Assembly (NCBI RefSeq): GCF_009828835.1
Contig: NZ_WTTB01000002.1
Location: 248,001 to 312,000 of the forward strand
Origin: Erysipelothrix urinaevulpis
GTDB taxonomy: Bacteria; Bacillota_I; Bacilli_A; Erysipelotrichales; Erysipelotrichaceae
Length of the DNA: 64,000 nt
Direction: 5' to 3'
The notes below the pieces were generated by a model. The model made no database searches, was not told the DNA's origin, and saw nothing but the letters and a program-made list of their open reading frames with translations. A program made the position numbers and the translations under genes. Below are positions 43,260-51,649 of the stretch, one piece after another. Positions within the stretch are counted from its first letter, which is position 1. Every line of letters begins with the position of its first letter.

Positions 43260-43976
43260 ATGATTGAATTAACAAATTTACGTAAGGTTTATGGGAAAGA
43301 CCACGTGGCTGTCGATGACTTAAGCCTCGAAATTAAACCTGGTCAAATCATCGGTTTTATCGGACCAAATGGTGCAGGTAAAACAACAACGATTAAAATG
43401 ATGACCGGAATCTTGAAACCCAATAACGGAACTGTCACCATCAACGGCTTTGACATTTCACAAAATCCTATCGAAGCAAAAAAAGCATTTGGTTATGTTT
43501 CAGATAGTCCAAATTCATTCTTAAAATTAAAAGGAATTGAATACTTGAATTTTGTGGCTGATATGTACGAAATCGACAAAGAAACTCGTGTACAACGGAT
43601 CGAGCAGTACACAAAAGCATTGAAAATCGACACTGTTCTTCAACAAAAAATAGCGTCATACTCACACGGTATGCGTCAAAAAATCATGGTGGTAGGAAGT
43701 TTAATCCATGATCCTTACCTATTAATTTTAGATGAACCTTTGACAGGTCTAGACCCTCAATCAGCGTTCACGCTCAAAGAAATTATGCGCCAACGAGCAG
43801 ACCAAGGTAAGATCGTCTTTTTCTCAACTCACGTTTTGGAAGTTGCGGAAAAGCTATGTGATGAAATCTCAATCATTAATCATGGAAAAATCGTCTATAA
43901 CGGTACATTAAATTCACTTAAAGATGAATACGCTAACCTTTCGCTTGAAGAAATTTTCTTAGAGGTTACAGCATGA
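43260..43976 (+). CDS. ABC transporter ATP-binding protein
   Basis: 238-aa nucleotide-binding subunit. Walker A FIGPNGAGKTTTIKMM (near 37), signature YSHGMRQKIMV (usual LSGGQ altered, as in many drug and lipid exporters), Walker B LLILDEPLTGLDP, and the switch His in STHVLEVAEKL. ATG 43260 follows AGGAGGAAAGA. Its stop overlaps the permease start by 4 bases. It probably powers export of an unknown compound through the next gene product. There is no periplasmic or lipoprotein binding component, which supports export. Confidence 0.93.
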   Translation: MIELTNLRKVYGKDHVAVDDLSLEIKPGQIIGFIGPNGAGKTTTIKMMTGILKPNNGTVTINGFDISQNPIEAKKAFGYVSDSPNSFLKLKGIEYLNFVADMYEIDKETRVQRIEQYTKALKIDTVLQQKIASYSHGMRQKIMVVGSLIHDPYLLILDEPLTGLDPQSAFTLKEIMRQRADQGKIVFFSTHVLEVAEKLCDEISIINHGKIVYNGTLNSLKDEYANLSLEEIFLEVTA

Positions 43977-45649
43977 AAAAAATACTAAGCCTTTCAAAAG
44001 TCATGTTAAAGAGTTCATTTGGGGCTCAGTTTAATGATAAAAAAGAGCTCACTAAAGGAAGGAAAATCCTTAGAATAATTGGAATGGGAATTTTTGGAGT
44101 TTATCTGGTTGGTATCACATTTTTTATGACACAATCAACGATTGAACAACTCGTTGCAATTAATCAAGAGTCATTATTAATTTATACCTCTTTGAGTGGA
44201 TTAAGCATTTATTTGTTTGTGACGTTACTCATGTCGATTCCAACTATTTTATATTTTGCGGATGACATTGATAGCTTACTCCCAATGCCCCTCACACCAC
44301 GCCAAATATTATCAGCCAAATTATTCACGATTTACATGATGGGGTTAATCTCTTTATCATTTTTATACTTACCCCTTGGTTTTAATTACTTTTGGCAAGT
44401 TGACCGCTCTGTATTTTTCTTAATTAATTATGTAATTGTTGGATTATTATTACCGATAATTCCAATGATGATTTCGAGTTTATTTATCGTTTGTTTGTTC
44501 TCCTTTATCCCTAAGGTCAATAACAAGGATGCATTTACTTATGTTACATCAATCTTTGCATTTGTACTCATTTTTTATTTTAGTTTTTCTTCTGGAATGA
44601 ATGGTGAGCAAGGTGCTTGGGTTGCAACAATTGTTAGCAGCGATGGACCTTTAATTAACTCTATATCAAACCTTATACCAAACATCACGATGTATGCGCG
44701 CTTTATTACTCAAGGAAATCTATTATTAGGTCTACTAGGCCTTTCAATCTCACTCGTAATCTTCCTTGCTACCCTGTTCATCATGGAAAAAATATATTTC
44801 AAAGGATTACTTGCTACAGGTGAAGTTGGAAAATCTAAGAAAAAAATTAAACATAGTACACTTAAAAAGCAAAGCAGAACACGAACACCGTTTAAAGCTT
44901 TATTCAATGCAGACATGAGAAACATCTTTCGAACACCTGCATTAGCCATTAACTACCTTGTCGTCTTGATTATTTTCCCAGTTTCGATTGCAATTCCGCT
45001 TGGAATTGGGTTTACAAAAGAAGCAGGTACTGGCGAAGTGCTCATGATTTTAGAATTTATCCAAGAATACTTGCGTGGAATTGAACCTATGTTAGTTTTA
45101 ATGGGAACTGTTGTTATTAGTTTTACACTTTCATACTTTATGAGTTCCATGTCAACCATTGCCTCAACATCATTTACACGTGAAGGCGAAAACATGTTAC
45201 ATTATCAAGTGTTTCCCATCAATTTAGTCGAATACATGCATGTGAAAATGGTTGTGGCAAATATAGTAACAGTCATTCCTGGAGTGATTATAAGTTTCGC
45301 TATTTTATTTATTTTAAAATTGAATCCAGTCTTGTATGTCGTTTCATTGTTTGCGAATTTACTTGCAACAAATTTAAGTACTCTTGAAGGGATTCTCACC
45401 GATACACTCGCCCCTAAATTAGTATGGGAAGATGTGACTCAGGCCTTGAAGCAGAATTTCACATCTGTCATCCCTGTGTTTACAACTTTTATTGTCTTGG
45501 GTGGATTAGGATTTGTCCTCTTTAAAAACCCTAGCGTGATAACTGCAGCGATCCTTATGTTAGTTGTCATCATCATTGAAATAGTTCTATATTTACTCAT
45601 TAGTAAAAAGACAATTTTCAAACTAGAAAAAGCAATAGAAGCAATCTAA
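43973..45649 (+). CDS. ABC transporter permease, large exporter type
   Basis: 558-aa membrane partner of the preceding ATPase, with about 11-12 hydrophobic segments. The motif SLLPMPLTPRQILSAKLF after the second segment is typical of the EcsB/YthQ-like permeases that lack a recognisable domain in most tools. A hydrophilic Lys-rich loop (KSKKKIKHSTLKKQSRTRTP near 290) separates two halves. The pair ends at a strong bidirectional terminator. Substrate unknown. Confidence 0.85.
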   Translation: MKKILSLSKVMLKSSFGAQFNDKKELTKGRKILRIIGMGIFGVYLVGITFFMTQSTIEQLVAINQESLLIYTSLSGLSIYLFVTLLMSIPTILYFADDIDSLLPMPLTPRQILSAKLFTIYMMGLISLSFLYLPLGFNYFWQVDRSVFFLINYVIVGLLLPIIPMMISSLFIVCLFSFIPKVNNKDAFTYVTSIFAFVLIFYFSFSSGMNGEQGAWVATIVSSDGPLINSISNLIPNITMYARFITQGNLLLGLLGLSISLVIFLATLFIMEKIYFKGLLATGEVGKSKKKIKHSTLKKQSRTRTPFKALFNADMRNIFRTPALAINYLVVLIIFPVSIAIPLGIGFTKEAGTGEVLMILEFIQEYLRGIEPMLVLMGTVVISFTLSYFMSSMSTIASTSFTREGENMLHYQVFPINLVEYMHVKMVVANIVTVIPGVIISFAILFILKLNPVLYVVSLFANLLATNLSTLEGILTDTLAPKLVWEDVTQALKQNFTSVIPVFTTFIVLGGLGFVLFKNPSVITAAILMLVVIIIEIVLYLLISKKTIFKLEKAIEAI

Positions 45650-45689
45650 AAAAAATAACACTGCATGTTGATGCGGTGTTATTTTTTTA
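45648..45689. terminator. Bidirectional terminator between ABC permease and trmD
   Basis: Long stem AATAACACTGCAT/ATGCGGTGTTATT (45654-45683) with A and T runs on both sides, between convergent genes. The trmD stop lies inside it. Confidence 0.88.
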
Positions 45690-46392
45690 GTTTTTCCATT
45701 ATTTTTTGTTCTTCCTTTGTAAAGTCTCGTCCCTCTAAAAGATCGGGTCTATTCATCAATGTTTTCTCTAACGATTTCTCTAACCTAAATTGACGAATAT
45801 TTTCATGATGACCGCTTAATAGAACTTCTGGCACTTCTTTCCCTTCATAAACTCTTGGACGGGTATAATGCGGATACTCGAGGAGTCCGTTTGAAAACGA
45901 GTCATCTTCATGTGATTCTTGAGTGATTACACCGTCAACAAGACGAATTATCGCATCACTTACAACCATCGCTGCCACTTCACCACCGGTAAGGACATAA
46001 TCTCCTATCGATAGTTCCATATCGATATAATCTCTAATTCTTTCATCAAACCCCTCATAATGACCACAGATCAAAACGAGATCTTTTTCTTCTGATAAAT
46101 CATAAGCCATGGCTTGATTTAAGGTTGGGCCTTGTGGTGATAAAAGAATGACCTTGGAGTCCTTTGTTCGCACTGATTTTAAGGCATCTAAAACTGGCTG
46201 ACACATTAAAACTAAACCAGCACCACCTCCGAAAGGATAATCATCTACACGATTGTGTTTATCTTCAGTAAATGCACGCATATCGACGATGTTCAGTTCA
46301 ACCAAATCTTTAAGTCGGGCTTTTTTTATGATTGATGTTTCAATGAAGCCTGTAAACATGTCTGGAAAAAGAGTTAGAATGCTTATTTTCAT
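45679..46392 (-). CDS. trmD: tRNA (guanine-37-N1) methyltransferase
   Basis: Uses S-adenosylmethionine to methylate G37 of tRNAs, preventing frameshifts. The 237-aa protein has the SPOUT trefoil knot: ILLSPQGPTLNQA, LICGHYEGFDERIRDY, and LSIGDYVLTGGEVAAM (about 130-148). The ATG at 46392 overlaps the rimM stop as TAATG and follows GGAGGG. An upstream in-frame start at 46410 is less likely. It sits in the rpsP-khpA-rimM-trmD cluster common in Firmicutes; rplS, often next, is absent here. Confidence 0.97.
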   Translation of the reverse strand: MKISILTLFPDMFTGFIETSIIKKARLKDLVELNIVDMRAFTEDKHNRVDDYPFGGGAGLVLMCQPVLDALKSVRTKDSKVILLSPQGPTLNQAMAYDLSEEKDLVLICGHYEGFDERIRDYIDMELSIGDYVLTGGEVAAMVVSDAIIRLVDGVITQESHEDDSFSNGLLEYPHYTRPRVYEGKEVPEVLLSGHHENIRQFRLEKSLEKTLMNRPDLLEGRDFTKEEQKIMEKLKK

Positions 46393-46889
46393 TACAAGCC
46401 CTCCAACCAATCGATATCCATACGATTTTCTTCTAGATTTACTTTTTTTACAAAGCGATCCACATAAGGAATCATCAGTTCTCTATCGTTTGTCTTTACT
46501 TTAATAATAGGATGCGCTGGCATATCTAATATTTCTGTAATAACACCAATTTTATTGTTTTCAACAAAAACATCCAGTCCGACCAAATCAACAAAATAAT
46601 ACTGGCCTTCAGGTAAATCATGCAGATCCTGATAATCTATCTTAATCAACGCATTCCTTAAATGATCAACCTGGTTAAGATTACTGATACCTTCGAATTG
46701 GACAAGAAAGATATCTTTATGTTTTCGCATTGATTTTAATGTGTATTCAACAAGCGAGTCATTAACTTCAACAAAAACCGACTCCCCAATCTTGAATCGT
46801 TCTTCGATAAACTCCGTATAAACACTGACGCGTAATTCCCCCATAACGCCATGGGGCTTATTTATTCTTCCAATTACAATTTTTTCCAT
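46392..46889 (-). CDS. rimM: 16S rRNA processing protein RimM
   Basis: Assembly factor for the head of the 30S subunit, 165 aa. Two domains: N-terminal barrel (VIGRINKPHGVMGELRV) and C-terminal PRC barrel (EGQYYFVDLVGLDVFVENN, then IMVPY-like ELMIPYVDRFVKKVN). Length is typical. It is separated from khpA by a hairpin terminator, and its stop overlaps trmD by one base, so RimM and TrmD are coupled. Confidence 0.95.
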   Translation of the reverse strand: MEKIVIGRINKPHGVMGELRVSVYTEFIEERFKIGESVFVEVNDSLVEYTLKSMRKHKDIFLVQFEGISNLNQVDHLRNALIKIDYQDLHDLPEGQYYFVDLVGLDVFVENNKIGVITEILDMPAHPIIKVKTNDRELMIPYVDRFVKKVNLEENRMDIDWLEGL

Positions 46890-46901
46890 AAATTTCCTTT
46901 C

Positions 46902-46928
46902 AAAAAAAGGATGTTGTTAGACATCCTT
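46902..46928 (-). terminator. Terminator between khpA and rimM
   Basis: Perfect 8-bp stem AAGGATGT/ACATCCTT (46907-46914 and 46921-46928) followed by TTTTTTT on the minus strand. It contains the khpA stop and ends within 20 bases of the rimM ATG, so rimM-trmD expression depends on read-through. Confidence 0.85.
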
Positions 46929-47175
46929 AATATGATTCAAACTTAATATTTAAACGCTTGTCTAAAACTCTAGATCCAATTGACATTGTTTGGCGAATGG
47001 CTTGTGCCATAAAACCTTGACGACCAATTAGACGAGCAATATCTGCGCTTTCAGCATAGATTGTTAAAATGATTTCATTTTCATCTAAGCTTGCTAATCT
47101 TTGGACACTCAAACTCTTTTCGTCTTCCACAAGTGGAAGCACTAAATCGTAAAGAACATCTTCAATTGTTTTCAT
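46927..47175 (-). CDS. khpA: KhpA-family KH-domain RNA-binding protein
   Basis: 82-aa protein consisting of one KH domain (VQRLASLDENEIILTIYA, then ARLIGRQGFMAQAIRQTM with the GRQG loop, residues 50-53). Works with KhpB/Jag in RNA binding and cell elongation in streptococci. It lies 2 bases after rpsP, the usual place between S16 and RimM. KhpB is not in the window. Confidence 0.93.
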   Translation of the reverse strand: MKTIEDVLYDLVLPLVEDEKSLSVQRLASLDENEIILTIYAESADIARLIGRQGFMAQAIRQTMSIGSRVLDKRLNIKFESY

Positions 47176-47177
47176 GA

Positions 47178-47450
47178 TTACTTCTTAAGTTTTTCGTCAT
47201 GGAAACGTTTCATAATACCGTTTCTTGATAAGATACTACGCACTGTGTCCGATGGTTGCGCTCCAACATTTAGCCATTTCATAGCTAATTCTTCGTCAAC
47301 CTTCACAACTGCTGGTGACGTAGTTGGATCATAGTATCCAATAATTTCGATAAAACGACCATCACGTGGTGCACGTGAATCTGCCGCTACAATACGGTAG
47401 AAAGGTTTTTGTTTTGAACCCATTCTTCTTAAACGTAATTTAACTGCCAT
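47178..47450 (-). CDS. rpsP: 30S ribosomal protein S16
   Basis: 90-aa ribosomal protein of the small-subunit body, opening with [20 protein letters not shown] and continuing [19 protein letters not shown]. Full length. It is the first gene of rpsP-khpA(-rimM-trmD) and has a strong promoter. Confidence 0.97.
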   Translation of the reverse strand: MAVKLRLRRMGSKQKPFYRIVAADSRAPRDGRFIEIIGYYDPTTSPAVVKVDEELAMKWLNVGAQPSDTVRSILSRNGIMKRFHDEKLKK

Positions 47451-47488
47451 TTCGTAATTCCTCCTAGAATATTTATTTTTACTTTATT

Positions 47489-47516
47489 AGTATAGCATAA
47501 CTCAATGCGGTGTCAA
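47489..47516 (-). promoter_or_regulatory. Strong promoter of rpsP operon
   Basis: Minus-strand TTGACA (47511-47516), a 16-base spacer ending in TGC, and TATACT (47489-47494), near-consensus, as expected for a ribosomal operon. It begins just after the yhaM stop. Confidence 0.88.
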
Positions 47517-47522
47517 GTGTTT

Positions 47523-48461
47523 TTACTTAACACCTTTTGCTTTATAAAAATTTCGATTTCCTAACGCAAACATTCTTGGACTAAAACTTCCCTCTTCTTG
47601 ATCATCATAGAACTTTTCAAACATATTGGTTCGAGCGTCCATGTTATCAATGAAGTTCAGCATCTCGGCTTCTTTTGTTAACGGAACAACAGGTGAACCG
47701 TATTCCATCTCTCCGTGATGGGATAAGAGTAAGTGGCGCAACAAGAGTGTTTGTTCAGTATCTTCAAGCCCCAAATTACGAGCAATGTGAACAAGATTCG
47801 CATGCATGATTGAGATGTGACCCACAAGTTTACCTAACGGTGTGTACTCACTTAAAATCGGTGCGCTATATTCGTCAATTTTACCCATGTCATGAATTAA
47901 GACTCCCGCCATCAATAAGTCACGATTATAAATTGGATAGAGTTCACAAATTGAATTTGCTAATTTTGCCATACCATAGACATGACTTGCCAACCCTCCT
48001 ACAAAATCATGGTGATTTCGAGTCGCCGCTGGATATTGAAAGAACTTATCCCCATAAAACGCAAAACATCCGACAACTAAATCCTTTAAGATAGGATCTT
48101 CAATCGATTCGACAAATCCTGCAATTTCCTTTTTTAAAAATGTAATATCATACGAAGATGATTGCACAAATTCACTAAGATCAAAAGCATCTTGATCCAA
48201 AGACTTTGCCTGGTGAACGCGTAATTGTAAATTTTGTCGATACATCAGTACATCAGCATCAACCTCAACAATCATACCAACCTTTAAGATTTCTTCTTGT
48301 TCTGGCTTAACATCCCATAGTTTTCCTTCAATTTCACCAGTGTTATCTTGGAAATTAACTGATAAATAAGGCGCTCCATTTTGGGTCACACCTTTTGTGA
48401 CTTGTCCAACTAAAAGAGCAATCGTAACACGTTCTCCTTTTGTAAATTCTTTAATTTTCAT
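47523..48461 (-). CDS. yhaM: 3'-5' exoribonuclease YhaM
   Basis: 312-aa nuclease with an N-terminal OB fold (residues 1-95, around YLSVNFQDNTGEIEGKLWD) and a C-terminal HD domain (FVGGLASHVYGMAKLA, LIHDMGKIDEY, LLRHLLLSHHGEMEYG). It trims RNA 3' ends and single-stranded DNA in Bacillus and Staphylococcus. The start ATG 48461 lies inside the last codons of the glycosyltransferase-RecX gene, which provide AAGGAG, so the two are coupled. Length matches the family. Confidence 0.95.
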   Translation of the reverse strand: MKIKEFTKGERVTIALLVGQVTKGVTQNGAPYLSVNFQDNTGEIEGKLWDVKPEQEEILKVGMIVEVDADVLMYRQNLQLRVHQAKSLDQDAFDLSEFVQSSSYDITFLKKEIAGFVESIEDPILKDLVVGCFAFYGDKFFQYPAATRNHHDFVGGLASHVYGMAKLANSICELYPIYNRDLLMAGVLIHDMGKIDEYSAPILSEYTPLGKLVGHISIMHANLVHIARNLGLEDTEQTLLLRHLLLSHHGEMEYGSPVVPLTKEAEMLNFIDNMDARTNMFEKFYDDQEEGSFSPRMFALGNRNFYKAKGVK

Positions 48462-50424
48462 TCTCAAACTCCTTCATAATCTCTAAAACCATATCATAGT
48501 CATAGCCTTTTGATAAGGCATGGCGTATGACTCGGTTCTTCACTTCTTTTCCTTCATAGCGTCGCTCAAATCTGCTTTGAGCTTTAATCATTAAATCTCT
48601 AAGACTTTCTAACTCAAGTTCTTTTCCATAATCATCTGTTAAGTTATTAAGTATTTGACCAACATCATCAAAGCCATAACCCTGACGGACTAAATGTTGT
48701 TTTAAACGATCTTCACGTTGGCGAATTGACCCTGATGTTTGAGCTTGCATAAAGTTTTCTGCCCTTCTTACACCACGTTCAATATAGTTGTCATAGTCCT
48801 CGTTCTCTAAAATAGATAAGACTTCTTCTTCCTCATAACCTCGTTTGATCATATCTTCTAATATCCAATGATTTCCTCTGTTTTGATCCCGTAAATAATC
48901 AACACGATCATAAAGATATCGTTCATCATCAATAAAGCGTCGCTTCTCTAATAATTGAATAACGACCTTGATTTGATCTGGACTTAGTTCAGTCTTTTTG
49001 CTTAAGTACTCACTCATTTCAAAACTTGTGAAATCTTTCATACTAATTCTCTTTAACGCTAACTGATAACCTTCATAAATATTTTGATCTGCTTGTATTT
49101 CATCAATCTCATGACGAGACATTTCTTGACCAACCTCCAATTCTCTTTTTTCAAAAAGGATTGGGTCAACATACATTATTTCTTCATTCCCTTTTGAATC
49201 AAGTGTAATCGATACTTCATCACCCAAATCTTCAATTTCCGTAATTTCATAACGACCATAAAATACATCTAAAGCTTTTTGATAAACGTCTAATACCGCT
49301 AAACCAAACGCTTCACTGGAAAAACTTCCTGCTTTATTTAAAGCATTTTGTCTAAATACAGGTTCTAATTCTTCTTGGTTCTCAATATACTCCTGTGCTT
49401 TCACAACAAATTCATCACATGTTTCAAATAGAAACCCTGTTTCTTGATCAATAATAATTCCTTCCAAGGGTTCATCTGGGCGTGCAAAGACAGGCTTTCC
49501 ACACGCCAACGCTTCAATAAAGGTTAAACCTTGAGTTTCTGTTAAGGACGCTGAGGTAAATGCATCAGCAATGTGATAGTAATACGGAACATCATCGGAT
49601 GGAACAGCGCCAATAAACTCGACATCTTTTGATAGACCGCGTTTCTTCACATCAGCTTGTAAATCATCCATTGAAGGTCCTGCACCCACAATCAATAAGC
49701 GTGCTTTAGTCTTTGTTTTCAGCAAGGCATCAAACCCTTCAAGCACTACATCAATTCCCTTTTCTTTTGCTAATCGTCCAATATAGACAAAATGAAAAAT
49801 ACCCTCTTTAACATATTGAGATTTAATATCAAGAAGCTTTTCTTCATCAATATTTCTAAACCGTTCTAAATCTAATCCTGTTGGAATCACAACAATTTCT
49901 TTTTTAATGTCATAACCCATAAGCATCAACTTCGTTTTTTCAGAAGGTGCAATAATAATTTGTGATGATTTCGATAATGACCGACTCATTTTCGCTACCG
50001 CTTTTTTGGAAAATTGATCCATAATCTTCGATCCTAGAATATTGACATAATGAGTATAGTCTTCATAAGTTGTATGATACGTAGAAATCAGCGGAATACT
50101 CAACGTATTGGAAACATAGCGGGCAAATAAACCCACCCCAAATTCTGAGTGAACATGAATGACATCCAAATCCATTTCTTCAATAAAATCCATTGCTTGC
50201 ATATGGAGTGGACTCGACATCACATAACCATATAAAAACTTTAACTCTACACCTGGCAACCTTAAAATGTTATTGTCATACGATGTTTGAGTAATAGAGG
50301 GCTGATTCGTAACGATATAAACCGTGTGTCCCAACTTCTCCAATGCATTTTTCAGTGTCTTAATCGATATAACAACTCCGTTTATATCAGGTTCATAGGT
50401 ATCCGTAAATAATCCAATTCTCAT
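48451..50424 (-). CDS. GT4 glycosyltransferase-RecX fusion protein
   Basis: Single 657-codon frame holding two complete proteins. Residues 1-390 are a GT4 glycosyltransferase of the diacylglycerol glucosyltransferase type (MRIGLFTDTYEPDINGVVIS, GRLAKEKGIDVVLEGF, ASLTETQGLTFIEALACGKP). Residues 391-657 (nucleotides 48451-49254) match RecX, with the typical opening ITEIEDLGDEVSITLD, ALKRISMKDFTSFEMSEYL, RRFIDDERYLYDRVDYLRDQ, and a repeat of three-helix units to the end. RecX controls RecA filaments; GT4 enzymes of this kind add glucose to membrane lipid. No stop, frameshift signal or ribosome site is seen at the junction. It is coupled to yhaM and lies 57 bases after pyrR. Confidence 0.9.
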   Translation of the reverse strand: MRIGLFTDTYEPDINGVVISIKTLKNALEKLGHTVYIVTNQPSITQTSYDNNILRLPGVELKFLYGYVMSSPLHMQAMDFIEEMDLDVIHVHSEFGVGLFARYVSNTLSIPLISTYHTTYEDYTHYVNILGSKIMDQFSKKAVAKMSRSLSKSSQIIIAPSEKTKLMLMGYDIKKEIVVIPTGLDLERFRNIDEEKLLDIKSQYVKEGIFHFVYIGRLAKEKGIDVVLEGFDALLKTKTKARLLIVGAGPSMDDLQADVKKRGLSKDVEFIGAVPSDDVPYYYHIADAFTSASLTETQGLTFIEALACGKPVFARPDEPLEGIIIDQETGFLFETCDEFVVKAQEYIENQEELEPVFRQNALNKAGSFSSEAFGLAVLDVYQKALDVFYGRYEITEIEDLGDEVSITLDSKGNEEIMYVDPILFEKRELEVGQEMSRHEIDEIQADQNIYEGYQLALKRISMKDFTSFEMSEYLSKKTELSPDQIKVVIQLLEKRRFIDDERYLYDRVDYLRDQNRGNHWILEDMIKRGYEEEEVLSILENEDYDNYIERGVRRAENFMQAQTSGSIRQREDRLKQHLVRQGYGFDDVGQILNNLTDDYGKELELESLRDLMIKAQSRFERRYEGKEVKNRVIRHALSKGYDYDMVLEIMKEFENEN

Positions 50425-50439
50425 TATTTCCCTTCCTCT

Positions 50440-50478
50440 CTTGAAATAAAACCCCTGTTCATATCATAGGGGTTTTAT
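50440..50478 (-). terminator. Terminator of pyrR
   Basis: Perfect 11-bp stem ATAAAACCCCT/AGGGGTTTTAT (50446-50456 and 50468-50478); a T run of modest length on the minus strand follows. Confidence 0.8.
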
Positions 50479-50480
50479 AT

Positions 50481-50987
50481 TTAGAATAATAAAACTGCTT
50501 CGTCTTTATCATCTTCCACAAGTTTAACCCGAACTTTTTCATTTAAACTTGTTGGAATATTTTTCCCCACAAAATCAGCCCTTATTGGCAACTCACGATG
50601 ACCACGATCAACAAGTACTGCCAACTGAATTTGACGTGGACGACCATTGTAGACAATGCCATCCATCGCTGCCCGTGCCGTTCTTCCTTTATATAAGACA
50701 TCGTCAACTAAAACAACCACTCGATCTTGGACCGAAATTGGTAAACGAAATGCTTCACTGTCTGATTTCATATCATCTCGCCAATAACTAACATCTAAAG
50801 AAGCCACTGGCACATCTACATTTTCAAATTCTTTTAATAGTTTTGCCATTCTGAATGCTAAAGTTGCACCCCGAGTTTCAATCCCAAGTAAAACGACCTT
50901 CTCTAACCCTCTATTTTTTTCAATAATTTCATGGCACATACGTACCATTGAGCGTTTGATTGCATGCTCATCCATAATGATTTTCAT
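50481..50987 (-). CDS. pyrR: PyrR bifunctional regulator/uracil phosphoribosyltransferase
   Basis: 168-aa phosphoribosyltransferase-fold protein. In Bacillus it binds pyr mRNA in response to UMP and causes termination. The PRPP loop is VVLVDDVLYKGRTARAAMD (about 90-108), and LGIETRGATLA and DVSYWRDDM are also typical. Here it stands alone with a short leader of about 15 nt that has no room for a PyrR-binding attenuator, so it is probably not self-regulated that way. Its pyrimidine targets are outside the window. Confidence 0.93.
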   Translation of the reverse strand: MKIIMDEHAIKRSMVRMCHEIIEKNRGLEKVVLLGIETRGATLAFRMAKLLKEFENVDVPVASLDVSYWRDDMKSDSEAFRLPISVQDRVVVLVDDVLYKGRTARAAMDGIVYNGRPRQIQLAVLVDRGHRELPIRADFVGKNIPTSLNEKVRVKLVEDDKDEAVLLF

Positions 50988-51007
50988 ATATAAACACCTC
51001 TTTAAAT

Positions 51008-51013
51008 ATTATA
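51008..51013 (-). promoter_or_regulatory. -10 box of pyrR
   Basis: TATAAT on the minus strand with TGC before it (extended -10), 20 bases upstream of pyrR and divergent from the tRNA-Trp promoter; no clear -35. Confidence 0.65.
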
Positions 51014-51024
51014 GCAAAATCATC

Positions 51025-51053
51025 TTGAAATTGATATATCGTTATGTTATTAT
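51025..51053 (+). promoter_or_regulatory. Promoter of tRNA-Trp
   Basis: TTGAAA (51025-51030), 17-base spacer ending in TGT, and TATTAT (51048-51053), 18 bases before the tRNA. Confidence 0.78.
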
Positions 51054-51070
51054 TTATAGGCAGCAAATAC

Positions 51071-51144
51071 AGGGGTATAGTTCAATGGTAGAGCAACGGT
51101 CTCCAAAACCGTTAATGTGGGTTCGAGTCCTGCTACCCCTGCCA
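51071..51144 (+). tRNA. trnW: tRNA-Trp (CCA anticodon)
   Basis: The acceptor stem AGGGGTA pairs with TACCCCT (51071-51077 and 51134-51140). D arm TAGTTCAATGGTAGAGCA. Anticodon arm ACGGT-CTCCAAA-ACCGT with CCA. T arm GGGTTCGAGTCC. G discriminator followed by encoded CCA. All bases fit a canonical cloverleaf. Confidence 0.97.
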
Positions 51145-51154
51145 ATAGATAATC

Positions 51155-51179
51155 AAAGCCACTCTAGAGTGGCTTTTTT
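51155..51179 (+). terminator. Terminator of tRNA-Trp
   Basis: Perfect 10-bp stem AAAGCCACTC/GAGTGGCTTT (51155-51176) followed by TTT. Confidence 0.88.
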
Positions 51180-51256
51180 CATAGCTAAAGTAAAATAAAT
51201 ACATACAAAACACATACAAGTCAAAAATTTAAAGATACTACCTGAAGATAAAACAT

Positions 51257-51296
51257 AGAAAAGCAAGTTGAATAAGTATCAACCTGCTTTTTGTAA
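51257..51296. terminator. Terminator at the end of the lipoprotein/membrane pair
   Basis: Stem AAAAGCAAGTTGA/TCAACCTGCTTTT (about 51259-51292, one mismatch) with a T run after it on the plus strand and TTTT on the minus strand. It closes the leftward pair and may act both ways. The 51180-51300 gap otherwise shows nothing. Confidence 0.75.
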
Positions 51297-51304
51297 TAAC
51301 CATC

Positions 51305-51649
51305 TCATTCTTTCTTCATCTTGGCAAACGCAACAAATGTTAAAATCATTTGGATAATGACAAACATAAAGTAAAATGGAAATAATAGCATCGCAACTCC
51401 ATACATAATCCCAGAAGTTAAAGCAAAGCCTCGACGCCCCATACTCCAAGCTAAGACATTAAATAAAAGAGCAATTCCAGTCGCCAAAATATGTGGAAGG
51501 ATAAGAGCCGAAGCAATAGCAGCACCTGCCTGCTCAGCTGAACTCCCCGCACCTAAATTTCCTGCCATATAGTAAATAATATAAATTATATAAAGGACTG
51601 TTAAAATACTAGAAACTAATAAAAGTTTGTTTTTCTTGTTCTTTGTCAT
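51305..51649 (-). CDS. Unknown small membrane protein, three or four helices
   Basis: 114 aa. Hydrophobic segments at about residues 9-29 (LLVSSILTVLYIIYIIYYMA), 40-65 and 75-108, with a short charged end AKMKKE. A Gly/Ala/Ser-rich segment lies between the first two. No family recognised. Its ATG overlaps the stop of the lipoprotein gene by 4 bases, so both are made together; the pair may form a membrane complex. Confidence 0.75.
   Translation of the reverse strand: MTKNKKNKLLLVSSILTVLYIIYIIYYMAGNLGAGSSAEQAGAAIASALILPHILATGIALLFNVLAWSMGRRGFALTSGIMYGVAMLLFPFYFMFVIIQMILTFVAFAKMKKE

Noticed and set aside
49240-49270. Frameshift or two separate genes for the glycosyltransferase and RecX
   Set aside because: The frame is continuous, with no stop or plausible ribosome site and start at the junction.
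50988-51010. PyrR-type attenuator before pyrR
   Set aside because: The predicted leader is about 15 nt, too short to fold the binding loop and terminator.
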